Shown piece by piece: positions 6,622 to 13,579 of a DNA stretch of 14,794 nt. The position numbers and the translations under genes are program-made. The notes under the pieces were generated by a model, which searched no databases, had not been told where the DNA came from, and was given only the letters and a program-made list of their open reading frames with translations. Source of the DNA: Raineyella sp964402325 (GTDB taxonomy: Bacteria; Actinomycetota; Actinomycetes; Propionibacteriales; Propionibacteriaceae); NCBI GenBank assembly GCA_964402325.1, contig CAYOBI010000067.1, positions 1 to 14,794 on the forward strand, given 5' to 3'. How positions within the stretch are numbered: the first letter of the stretch is position 1; each line of letters opens with the position of its first letter.

Positions 6622-6712
6622 ATCGGCCGATCGTCGCGGCGCCTCCTCGGACCGCTGGGCACTTCCGTCCGCATACCGGCGACCGTGTTCCACCATCGAG
6701 CGTCTCCCCTTG

Positions 6713-7609
6713 TCAGCGGGCATTGTGAGGGTCATTGTGCCAGGCCGGCCAGGAGCCGCCGAAGGCGTCGTGGGTGTTCTGCACCAGAACGGCACACAGG
6801 TCGCCAACCGCGATCCCGCGCCGCTCGGCCAGGAACCTGACGGTGTGCGGCACCAGGTAGCCGGCGTTGGGCCAGCCGCGCTGCGGCACAGGGGTGAGGA
6901 ACGGCGCGTCGGTCTCCACCAGCACCCGGTCCAGCGGCACGGCGTCGAACGCTTCCCGCAGTTCCTCGTTGGCCGGGAACGTCACCGTGCCCGGGAACGA
7001 CAGCCAGGCACCCCGGTCGAGGAACGCCCGGGCGTCGGAGACATCGCCGGAGAAGCAGTGCATGACCAGGCGGTCGGGCACGCCCTCGGCGTCGAGGATC
7101 TCCAGGATCGGCCGGTGGGCGTCGCGGTCGTGCACCACGACGGTCCGGTCGTGCCGGGCCGCGATGGCCAGGTGCGCAGCGAAGGCCTCGCGCTGGGCCG
7201 TACGGCCGCGACCCTCGGAAGTGCGGTAGTAGTCCAGGCCGGTCTCCCCGACGCCACGGACCACGTCCGGGCGCGGGTCACCCGCCAGCGCCTCGATCTC
7301 GCGCAGCGCCTCGTCGAGGCCGGTCCGCCCGGACTTCTCGGCAAGTCGGGCGGCGTCGTTGGGGTGGATGGCGACGGTGGCGACCACCGACGGTTCCCGT
7401 GCGGCGAGGTCGACGGCCCACCGGGAGCTCTCGACGTCGCAGCCGACCTGGACCGTACGCGTGACGCCGACCGAGCCGGCGCGATGGACGAGGTCGTCCA
7501 CCGCCAGGCCCGTGTACTCCTCGGTCGTGTCCAGGTGCGTGTGGGAATCGGTGACCGGCGCCGGCAGCGCCTCGGGCATCGGTGCAGGAGTGTCCTTCAC
7601 GGGCCGCAT
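6713..7609 (-). CDS. tatD: TatD-family metal-dependent hydrolase (deoxyribonuclease)
   Basis: TIM-barrel amidohydrolase-like nuclease of 298 residues; the family has 3'-5' DNase activity and roles in DNA repair and quality control in the cytosol. Metal ligands are visible: HTH (23-25), Glu122 in GETGLDYYR, His160 in VVVHDRDA, His184 in MHCFSG, and Asp234 in ETDAPFLTP. The ATG at 7609 is chosen because GGGAGGG lies seven bases upstream. An upstream ATG at 7654 lacks such a site, and an internal ATG at 7579 is also possible. It sits between rsmI and rpf on the same strand. In mycobacteria metG precedes tatD; here metG is absent from that place. Confidence 0.92.
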   Translation of the reverse strand: MRPVKDTPAPMPEALPAPVTDSHTHLDTTEEYTGLAVDDLVHRAGSVGVTRTVQVGCDVESSRWAVDLAAREPSVVATVAIHPNDAARLAEKSGRTGLDEALREIEALAGDPRPDVVRGVGETGLDYYRTSEGRGRTAQREAFAAHLAIAARHDRTVVVHDRDAHRPILEILDAEGVPDRLVMHCFSGDVSDARAFLDRGAWLSFPGTVTFPANEELREAFDAVPLDRVLVETDAPFLTPVPQRGWPNAGYLVPHTVRFLAERRGIAVGDLCAVLVQNTHDAFGGSWPAWHNDPHNAR

Positions 7610-7681
7610 CCTACGGCCCTCCCGTGTCGCTCCCGTGACACGCCCATGTCGCACCCGCTGACAGCAGGGGTCGGGGGCGGC

Positions 7682-8533
7682 TCAGGCGTCGGTGTCGAGG
7701 GCGGCCCGGTAGAGGTCGTTGCCACCCAGGCCGGTCTCGGCGGCCACCTGCTTGGCGGCCTCCTTGAGCCGCATCCCGCCCTCGTGCAGCTGCCGCACCC
7801 GGTCGACCGCGGCGTCCTCGTCGACGACCGGTTCGGGGGCGCCCTGGACGACCACGGTGATCTCCCCGCGGGCACCCTCGACGGCCCAGGAAGCCAGGTC
7901 GGCGAGCGGTCCGCGGACGACCTCCTCGTAGGTCTTGGTGAGCTCGCGGCAGACCGCCGCCGGGCGGTCCGCGCCGAGCACCGCGGCGGCATCGGTGAGG
8001 AAGTCGGCCAACCGGTGCGGCGCCTCGAAGAACACCATCGTCCGCCGCTCGTCGGCGAGGTCGGCGAACCGGCGGCGTCGCTCCCCCGACTTGCGCGGCA
8101 GGAAGCCCTCGAAGCAGAAGCGGTCCACCGGCAGCCCGGACACGGCCAGCGCGGTGAGCACGGCCGAGGGGCCGGGCACGGCGGTCACCCGGATGCCGGC
8201 CTCGACGGCGGCGCGGACCAGCCGGTAGCCGGGGTCGGAGACCGACGGCATGCCGGCGTCGGTGACCACGACCACCCGGTGGCCGTCCCGCAGTTCCTGC
8301 AGCAGCCCGGGCGTACGGGACGCCTCGTTGCCCTCGAAGTAGGACACGACACGCCCGGCCACCTCCAGACCCATCCTGCGCAACAGGTCGAGGAACCGGC
8401 GGGTGTCCTCGGCGGCGATCACGTCCGCCTCGGACAGGGCCGCCCGCAGGGCCGGGGAGACCGAGTCGATGTCCCCGATCGGGGCCCCTGCGAGCACCAG
8501 AAGTCCGTCGCCGGGGGTCGCTGCAGCCTGCAC
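7682..8533 (-). CDS. rsmI: 16S rRNA (cytidine1402-2'-O)-methyltransferase
   Basis: Tetrapyrrole-methylase-fold enzyme of 283 residues that uses SAM to 2'-O-methylate C1402 in the 30S decoding centre. Signature segments are AEDTRRF (41-47), TDAGMPSVSDPG (91-102), VPGPSA (119-124) and FCFEGFLPRKSGER (139-152). The N-terminal glycine motif reads LAGAPIGD instead of the common VATPIGN, a mild variation. GTG 8533 is supported by an AAGGAG Shine-Dalgarno eight bases upstream. A longer in-frame ATG at 8617 would run into the divergent mannosyltransferase gene. Only 40 bases separate the two divergent starts; a mycobacterial genome has the same pair of families close together (Rv1002c and Rv1003). 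Confidence 0.94.
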   Translation of the reverse strand: MQAAATPGDGLLVLAGAPIGDIDSVSPALRAALSEADVIAAEDTRRFLDLLRRMGLEVAGRVVSYFEGNEASRTPGLLQELRDGHRVVVVTDAGMPSVSDPGYRLVRAAVEAGIRVTAVPGPSAVLTALAVSGLPVDRFCFEGFLPRKSGERRRRFADLADERRTMVFFEAPHRLADFLTDAAAVLGADRPAAVCRELTKTYEEVVRGPLADLASWAVEGARGEITVVVQGAPEPVVDEDAAVDRVRQLHEGGMRLKEAAKQVAAETGLGGNDLYRAALDTDA

Positions 8534-8560
8534 GCTGATCTCTCCTTGCCGGTGGCTCCG

Positions 8561-8566
8561 TACGAT
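8561..8566 (+). promoter_or_regulatory. -10 box of the mannosyltransferase gene
   Basis: TACGAT matches TANNNT and ends seven bases before GTG 8574, with no SD between them. This predicts a leaderless transcript. The 40-base divergent space also holds the AAGGAG of rsmI on the other strand (within 8542-8547), so the rsmI promoter must lie at least partly within the mannosyltransferase 5' coding sequence. Confidence 0.55.
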
Positions 8567-8573
8567 TGGCGGC

Positions 8574-10211
8574 GTGAGTCTGCCACCCGATCCACTGCCC
8601 GAGGCCGAGTCTGCCACCCCGCCCGCCCCGCGGAGGCGTCATGACCGGCCGCGGGACGGGCGGACGGTGGTCGAGCGGCTCCGCCCCCCGATGCCGGACA
8701 CCCGGCGCGGGTGGGCCGTGGTCGGGGTCGTGTCGGCGCTCGCCTTCGGGCTGCGGATCTGGAACCTCGGCTACCCGAACAAGCTGGTCTTCGACGAGAC
8801 GTACTACGCCAAGGACGCCTGGTCGGTGCTGCTGCACGGCTACGAGCGGACCTGGGTGGACAACGCCAACGACCTCATCGTCCGGGGCGCCGTCGACCAG
8901 ATGGGCACCTCGGCGGAGTTCGTCGTGCACCCGCCGCTGGGCAAGCTGCTGATCGGGCTGGGCGAGGCGATGTTCGGGATGAACTCGTTCGGCTGGCGGT
9001 TCATGGCGGTGGTGTTCGGCACGCTGCTGGTGGCGGCGACGATGCTGCTCACCCGGCGGCTGTCCCGGTCGAACCTGGTCGCCGGCCTCGCCGGGATCCT
9101 GCTCACCGTCGACGGCCTGGCGTTCACGATGAGCCGACTCGGCCTGCTCGACATCTTCCAGGCGACCTTCCTGGTGGCCGCGGTCGCCTGCCTGGTCCGG
9201 GACCGGGACGCGATGCGGTCCCGGCTGGCGGCACACCTGGAGGCGGCCGGCCTCGCCGACCTCGGCGGGGCGTACGGGCCGGCGCTGTGGTGGCGTCCCT
9301 GGCGACTGGCGGCCGGGCTGCTGTTCGGCTGCTCGATCGCGACGAAGTGGAACACCGTCTACGCGCTGGCCGCGTTCGGGGTGCTGACCCTGGCCTGGGA
9401 CATCGGCGCCCGACGGCTGGCCGGGGCCCGGCGCCCCGCACTGCCGGGGCTGCTGCGCGACGGGCTGCCGGCCCTGGTCCAGCTGGTGCCGACGGCGCTG
9501 GTCGCCTACCTGGCGGCCTGGATCCCCTGGCTGGCCAGCACCGGCGGCTGGGACCGGCAGTGGGCGGCGGAGAACCCGGATGCCCCGCTGGCCCGGGCCC
9601 TGCCCCGTGCCCTCGCCTCGTTGGTCCATTTCCACCAGGAGATCTACGAGTTCCACACCGGGTCCTACATCAACCACGCCACCCACCCGTACGCCTCCGG
9701 GCCGTGGGGCTGGCTGCTGCTCGCCCGGCCGCTCGGCCTCGACGCGGTGAACGGCATCACGCCCGGCACCGACGGCTGCCCGGCCGACAGCGCCGAGAAC
9801 TGCATCCGGGTGATGACGACGCTCGGCACCCCGCTGCTGTGGTGGGGCGCCGCGGCGGCGCTGGCGGCGGCGATCGTGCTGTGGGTCGGTCTGCGCGACG
9901 CCCGTTTCGCGGTGCCGGTCGTCGGCGCGCTGTCGATGTGGCTGCCCTGGTACCAGTACACCGAGCGGCCGTTGTTCTTCTTCTACGCGATCTGCATCGT
10001 GCCGTTCACGGTGACCGCGCTGGCGCTGTGCCTGGGACGGATCATCGGGCCCGCGGACGGCGGACGGCGGCGGGCGGTCGGGGCCGCCGTCGTCGGGCTC
10101 TACGTCGCCCTGGTGATCCTCAACTTCGCCTGGTTCTGGCCGATCTACACCGACGGGCTGCTGACCTGGTCCCAGTGGTGGTCGCGGATGTGGTTCCCCA
10201 GCTGGGTCTGA
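8574..10211 (+). CDS. dolichyl-phosphate-mannose-type protein O-mannosyltransferase (GT39)
   Basis: Polytopic membrane glycosyltransferase of 545 residues. It moves mannose from polyprenyl-phosphate-mannose to Ser/Thr of proteins being exported. After a charged 45-residue cytosolic head comes a first membrane segment (about 46-65). The catalytic acidic loop VFDETYYAKDAW follows (72-83, with Asp74-Glu75), then HPPLGK (119-124), many hydrophobic helices, and the C-terminal PWYQYTER and FFFYAI segments typical of actinobacterial Pmt (Rv1002c class). GTG 8574 is chosen because it lies seven bases after a TACGAT -10 box. ATG 8691, further in, would remove the head. It diverges from rsmI and converges on the FAD oxidoreductase with 10 bases between. 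The Ser/Thr-rich linker of the nearby Rpf is a plausible kind of substrate, but that is inference. Confidence 0.93.
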   Translation: MSLPPDPLPEAESATPPAPRRRHDRPRDGRTVVERLRPPMPDTRRGWAVVGVVSALAFGLRIWNLGYPNKLVFDETYYAKDAWSVLLHGYERTWVDNANDLIVRGAVDQMGTSAEFVVHPPLGKLLIGLGEAMFGMNSFGWRFMAVVFGTLLVAATMLLTRRLSRSNLVAGLAGILLTVDGLAFTMSRLGLLDIFQATFLVAAVACLVRDRDAMRSRLAAHLEAAGLADLGGAYGPALWWRPWRLAAGLLFGCSIATKWNTVYALAAFGVLTLAWDIGARRLAGARRPALPGLLRDGLPALVQLVPTALVAYLAAWIPWLASTGGWDRQWAAENPDAPLARALPRALASLVHFHQEIYEFHTGSYINHATHPYASGPWGWLLLARPLGLDAVNGITPGTDGCPADSAENCIRVMTTLGTPLLWWGAAAALAAAIVLWVGLRDARFAVPVVGALSMWLPWYQYTERPLFFFYAICIVPFTVTALALCLGRIIGPADGGRRRAVGAAVVGLYVALVILNFAWFWPIYTDGLLTWSQWWSRMWFPSWV

Positions 10212-10221
10212 CCGACCGGGG

Positions 10222-11475
10222 TCACTCCCGGACGAACCGGCCGCGCACCCGGGCCGCGCCGACTCGGGCCAGGCTACGGGCCTGGCGGCCGACCCGCCCG
10301 CGCGGGTGGACCGGGCTCCACGGCAGCCGGGTGCTGGCCCCGACCACGTGGTCGGCGATCTGCAGGGCGCCGGCCGTCGCGGCGGCCAGGTGGTCGTCCC
10401 CGAAGCCGGTCGCGACGTGGATCCCGTTGCTGCGCAGCCCGACCTCACCGACCAGTGGCAGGCCGTCGTAGCTGCGGAAGCAGCCGTACTGCCAGGCGTG
10501 GGTGATCTCCAGGTCCGGCAGGTGCGCGGCGGTCCAGGCGGCCAGTTCCGCTGCGGCCGCCCGGTCCCCACGCCCGGTGAGGTGGGCGCGGCCGGCGACC
10601 AGCACCTGCCCGGGGCGGAACCCGGGCCGCAGCACGTACGGCCGATCCGGGTCGTCGATCAGCCGGTACGCGCCGGGCAGGTCGTAGCCCTGGCCCGACA
10701 CGGCATGCACGGTGGTGGGAAGCAGGCGTGGCCCGACCAGGCCGAAGTCGGGATCCGGCGCGCCGGTGGCCAGCAGCACCGCCCCGGCCCGGACGACCGC
10801 GGTGGACTCGACCCCGGCCTCGTCGGCGCTGCGGAAGTGTGCCCGGATCGGCGCCCCGGGGACCAGCCTGCCCAGCCGGCTGCCCTCCTGCACCAGCCCG
10901 CCCTCGGCGACGACGGCGCGCCCGAGCGCCTCGGCGTACAGTCGCGGCTGCAACGCGAGCGCGTCGTCGATCCGGATCGACGGGCGGGTCGGGAACGGCA
11001 GGCCGGGCTCGTCCTCGGCCTCCGGGTTGATCCCCGCGGCACGCATCGCGAACCGCTCCCGGTGCAGATAGTGCGCCCGGTGGCCGTCCTCGACGGCGGC
11101 GTGGCTGGGCAGCGCCACCGCCGGCACGCCACCGGCGGCGGCCTCGCGGCGGATGAAGTCGAGGGCCCGTCCGAGCTCGGCGACGTACGTGACGACGGCC
11201 TCGCTGCCGTGGGTCTCCTCGATCACCTGACAGGAGGCACCGTGCAGGATCGAGGCGATGCCGGGGGTCGCGGCGCTGGTGCCGGCACCGATCCGGTCGG
11301 CGTCGACGACCACCACCCGGGCCCCGGCGCGGGCGGCGGCGAGCGCCGCGGTGAGCCCCACGATGCCGGCGCCGATGACCAGCAGGTCACAGGCCCGGTC
11401 CTCCACCGGCCCACAGGTCCGGGAACTCGTCCCCCACAGCGGGGTGGTCAACGGCAGGTGCTCGACGGCAGGCAT
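10222..11475 (-). CDS. FAD-dependent oxidoreductase, DAO/glycine-oxidase type
   Basis: Amine/amino-acid-oxidase-like flavoprotein of 417 residues. The ADP-binding beta-alpha-beta unit is near the N-terminus: VIGAGIVG (33-40, Gly35/37/40) ending in VVVDAD with Asp58. It is followed by GAGTSAATPGIASILHG, which resembles the flavin loop GxGxTxxTTAKxTSxHG of FAD oxidoreductases that usually carry a C-terminal Rieske domain. The C-terminal FAD loop is YDGLPLVGEVGL then HVATGFGDDHLAAATA. The protein stops soon after and has no Rieske CxH/CxxH motifs. ATG 11475 is preferred to GTG 11481 because TAGTCT ends six bases upstream of the ATG. The substrate is unknown. The gene is separate from cysE, whose stop lies 47 bases upstream. 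Confidence 0.82.
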   Translation of the reverse strand: MPAVEHLPLTTPLWGTSSRTCGPVEDRACDLLVIGAGIVGLTAALAAARAGARVVVVDADRIGAGTSAATPGIASILHGASCQVIEETHGSEAVVTYVAELGRALDFIRREAAAGGVPAVALPSHAAVEDGHRAHYLHRERFAMRAAGINPEAEDEPGLPFPTRPSIRIDDALALQPRLYAEALGRAVVAEGGLVQEGSRLGRLVPGAPIRAHFRSADEAGVESTAVVRAGAVLLATGAPDPDFGLVGPRLLPTTVHAVSGQGYDLPGAYRLIDDPDRPYVLRPGFRPGQVLVAGRAHLTGRGDRAAAAELAAWTAAHLPDLEITHAWQYGCFRSYDGLPLVGEVGLRSNGIHVATGFGDDHLAAATAGALQIADHVVGASTRLPWSPVHPRGRVGRQARSLARVGAARVRGRFVRE

Positions 11476-11481
11476 GCCCAC

Positions 11482-11487
11482 AGACTA
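11482..11487 (-). promoter_or_regulatory. -10 box of the FAD oxidoreductase gene
   Basis: Minus-strand TAGTCT fits TANNNT and ends six bases before ATG 11475, with no SD, implying a leaderless mRNA separate from cysE. This placement would make the GTG at 11481 untranscribed and so decides the start. Confidence 0.5.
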
Positions 11488-11522
11488 GCGATCCGGCCGT
11501 CGGGCCCTACCCGGAACATGAC

Positions 11523-12344
11523 TCAGGCCGGACCGGCACCCCAGGCGTTCTGCCGCTCGCGCCGCTCCGACTCGATCAGCTCGTGCTCCAGGTCGAGGGC
11601 CGGGTGGGCGTTCGCGGGGTAGCTGACCGGGCGGGCCGGCACGCCGGCGACGGTGGTGAAGGCCGGCACGTCGGACAGTACGACGCTGCCGGCCCCGATC
11701 TTGGCGCCCTCGCCGACCTTGATGTTGCCGAGCACCTTGGCGCCGGCGCCGATCATCACGCCACGGCCGATCTTCGGGTGCCGGTCGCCGCCGACCTTGC
11801 CGGTGCCACCGAGGGTGACCTCGTGCAGCATCGAGAAGTCGTCCTCGATCACCGCGGTCTCGCCGATCACGATGCTGGTGGCGTGGTCGAAGAGGATGCC
11901 CTTGCCGATCCGGGCGCCGGGGTGGATGTCGACCGCGAAGGACTCGGACGTACGGCTCTGCAGGTACAGCGCCAGCGCCTGGCGGTCGTGGACCCAGTAC
12001 CAGTGGGCGATCCGGTGCGCCTGCAGGGCATGGAAGCCCTTGAAGTAGAGCAGCGGCTGGGAGTAGCCGCGGGTGGCCGGGTCGCGCGACAGCACCGCGG
12101 CGAGATCCTCGCGGACGGCGAGGCCGATCTCCGGCTCCGCGTCGAGGGCGGCCTTGATCATGTCGAACAGGGTGAGCTCGGTGAGCGTCGTGCTGTTCAG
12201 CTTGCTGGCCAGGATGTGCGCCAGCGACGACTCCAGGTCCGGGTGCCCCAGCACGACCGAGTGCAGGAAGCTGGCGAGCGCCGGCTCCTGCGCTGCGTCG
12301 CGCGTCACCTCGTCACGGATCCGTTGCCAGATGTGATCGGTCAT
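11523..12344 (-). CDS. cysE: serine O-acetyltransferase, long (E. coli-type) form
   Basis: Acetylates serine with acetyl-CoA to give O-acetylserine for CysK. At 273 residues it has the helical SATase N-terminal domain (about 5-105, including PLLYFKGFHALQAHRIAHW) and a left-handed beta-helix of hexapeptide repeats (about 136-240). Catalytic residues by alignment in memory to E. coli CysE are Asp139 (VDIHPG) and His154 (DHATSIVIGE). GGTGKVGGDRHPKI and the VAGVPAR exit are conserved. Many actinobacterial enzymes are the shorter form without the full N-terminal domain. The tail ends in WGAGPA and lacks the terminal isoleucine that inserts into the CysK active site in the cysteine synthase complex. 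AAAGGA lies six bases before the ATG. Confidence 0.93.
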   Translation of the reverse strand: MTDHIWQRIRDEVTRDAAQEPALASFLHSVVLGHPDLESSLAHILASKLNSTTLTELTLFDMIKAALDAEPEIGLAVREDLAAVLSRDPATRGYSQPLLYFKGFHALQAHRIAHWYWVHDRQALALYLQSRTSESFAVDIHPGARIGKGILFDHATSIVIGETAVIEDDFSMLHEVTLGGTGKVGGDRHPKIGRGVMIGAGAKVLGNIKVGEGAKIGAGSVVLSDVPAFTTVAGVPARPVSYPANAHPALDLEHELIESERRERQNAWGAGPA

Positions 12345-12405
12345 CCCAGGTCCTTTCGACGACCTCGCCGGGTCGGATCGACCCCAGGAGATGTACGTGA
12401 ACTTA

Positions 12406-12434
12406 TGGATACCATCACATCAGCTGACTATCAA
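12406..12434 (-). promoter_or_regulatory. cysE promoter
   Basis: On the minus strand, -35 TTGATA (12429-12434, five of six consensus) is separated by 17 bases from TATCCA (12406-12411). This gives a leader of about 55 bases that ends with the AAAGGA ribosome binding site. GATA and TATC flank the element as a loose inverted repeat. ATAGTC inside it also occurs before cysK (195-200), too short a match to claim a shared operator. Confidence 0.5.
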
Positions 12435-12454
12435 GACGCGTGCCGCCTCGTCCG

Positions 12455-12619
12455 TCAGGCCCGTTCGAGGATGCCCTTCAGCCGGGACAGCGCGGCCACC
12501 TCCGCATCCATGGTCCTCTGCACCATGCCGGCCATCAGCAACGCCTTGGCGGCCCCCAGGTCGGCTGCCAGCGCGAAGGTCACCCGGGTCCCGCCGTCGA
12601 CCGGCTCGGCAGGATCCTG
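12455..12619 (-). pseudogene. C-terminal remnant of an SRPBCC-family protein
   Basis: Fifty-four codons on the minus strand between an in-frame stop at 12620-12622 and a terminal TGA at 12455-12457. The reading is QDPAEPVDGGTRVTFALAAD, then LGAAKALLMAG, MVQRTMDAEVAALSRLKGI and LERA. This matches the last beta-strand and long C-terminal helix of SRPBCC (polyketide cyclase/START-like) proteins, which typically end with VQxTMxxEVAALxxLKxxLE. There is no start codon and no room for the N-terminal two thirds: the 3' end of the methyltransferase gene begins 17 bases away. It is therefore a truncated relic. Codon use is still strongly GC3-rich, so the loss may be recent. Confidence 0.68.
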
Positions 12620-12638
12620 TCAGTGCCGACCCGAGAAG

Positions 12639-13415
12639 TCAGCGACACGCCTCCAGCACGCCGGTCTCTCCGTCACCGGAGACGGTCACCCCCATGGGGT
12701 CGAAGCCGGCCGCCGCGAGGATCGACCGCGCAGCTTCCCCCTGGTCGTCGGCCAGCTCGAGCAGGAACCAGCCGCCCGGCAGCAGCCGTCCCACCAGGTC
12801 CGGGGCGACCCGCCGCAGCGGGTCCAGGCCGTCCGGCCCGCCGTCCAGGGCGGTCACCGGCTCCCACTCGCGGGCCTCGCGCGGCAGGTAGGCGAGCCGG
12901 CCACTGGGGACGTACGGCAGGTTGGCGACGATCACCGCGTACCGTTCCGGCGCCAGCGCGGCGGGCGAGTCGGCCCGGACCACCCGGGCCGAGGGCGGCA
13001 GGTTGCCCCGGGCACAGGCCACCGCGGCGGGATCGGTGTCCATCGCGGTGAGGGCCACCCCGCCGACCCGGTGCGCGACCAGCGCCCCGACCGCCCCGGT
13101 GCCGCAGCCGAGGTCCAGCACGGCGTCGCCGGGACGCGCCCGCCGGCAGGCGCGGTCGACCAGGTACTCGGTGCGGTGCCGCGGCACGAACACGCCCGGC
13201 GCCACCGTGATCCGCAGGTCGCCGAACCGGGCGTGGCCGACCAGCAGCTCGATCGGCACCCCCTCGGCCCGCCGGCCGACCAGCCGGGCCAGCTCCGCGG
13301 GGGCACCGACCGCCGCCGCGAGGGCCAGCAGCTCGTCCTCGGGAAAGACGGACCCGGTCCTGCGGAGCAGGTCGAGGTGGGGGTGCGCCAGAGACGACGC
13401 CAGGTCGATGTCCAT
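12639..13415 (-). CDS. PrmC/HemK-related SAM-dependent methyltransferase
   Basis: A 258-residue member of the protein-(glutamine-N5)-methyltransferase-like family. The segment GVPIELLVGHARFG, then ITVAPGVFVPRHRTEYLVDR (53-88), corresponds to the PrmC linker before the catalytic domain. SAM motif I is DLGCGTGAVG (101-110), with an acidic loop MDTDP (125-129). The catalytic-site motif is NLPYVP (165-170), where true release-factor methyltransferases have NPPY. This points to the paralogous subfamily of unknown substrate, not to PrmC itself, which in bacteria normally follows prfA. The ATG at 13415 has no SD; a TAGACT box at 13428-13433 would give a leader of only about five bases. Confidence 0.82.
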   Translation of the reverse strand: MDIDLASSLAHPHLDLLRRTGSVFPEDELLALAAAVGAPAELARLVGRRAEGVPIELLVGHARFGDLRITVAPGVFVPRHRTEYLVDRACRRARPGDAVLDLGCGTGAVGALVAHRVGGVALTAMDTDPAAVACARGNLPPSARVVRADSPAALAPERYAVIVANLPYVPSGRLAYLPREAREWEPVTALDGGPDGLDPLRRVAPDLVGRLLPGGWFLLELADDQGEAARSILAAAGFDPMGVTVSGDGETGVLEACR

Positions 13416-13427
13416 GGGGATGGGCCG

Positions 13428-13433
13428 AGTCTA
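13428..13433 (-). promoter_or_regulatory. -10 box of the PrmC-related gene
   Basis: Minus-strand TAGACT ends 12 bases before ATG 13415. With no SD present, the transcript would be nearly leaderless. It diverges from the multicopper oxidase promoter about 100 bases away. No -35 was identified. Confidence 0.35.
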
Positions 13434-13534
13434 CGGACCCTTGACGCCGAATCGGAAGGGCGCCGGCCGGGCCCGGTGCTCCGACTCCGTAGGCCAGGAA
13501 CCTGTGTCCCGCCCCACCTGACCCTGTGCAGATC

Positions 13535-13564
13535 TTGTGACCATCCTCACATCGAGCCTAGACT
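13535..13564 (+). promoter_or_regulatory. multicopper oxidase promoter with CRP/GlxR-type operator
   Basis: The -35 TTGTGA (13535-13540) and -10 TAGACT (13559-13564) are 18 bases apart, leaving a leader of about 80 bases. The palindrome TGTGACCATCCTCACA at 13536-13551 is an exact TGTGA-N6-TCACA, the half-sites bound by CRP and its actinobacterial relatives such as GlxR. It lies over the -35, where a bound CRP-family protein would usually repress. The match is seen in the sequence; the regulator is inferred. Confidence 0.7.
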
Positions 13565-13579
13565 TTTGAACCAGAACTT

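Noticed and set aside
6532..6712. Possible c-di-AMP (ydaO) riboswitch before rpf
   Set aside because: Such elements precede some actinobacterial rpf genes, but the conserved segments are not recognisable and the predicted leader is only about 55 bases.
10212..10236. CCGGG/CCCGG hairpin between the convergent mannosyltransferase and oxidoreductase genes
   Set aside because: Only five pairs with no T-run; too weak to call a terminator in DNA this GC-rich.
7611..10571. A 986-codon open frame on the minus strand opposite rsmI/tatD neighbours and the mannosyltransferase
   Set aside because: It is low-complexity Arg/Pro/Gly/Gln-rich, spans oppositely oriented real genes and has no recognisable domain: a high-GC antisense shadow.
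12392..12419. TGTGA and TTCACG near the cysE promoter as a CRP site
   Set aside because: The half-sites are 14 bases apart, so they cannot form a standard operator.
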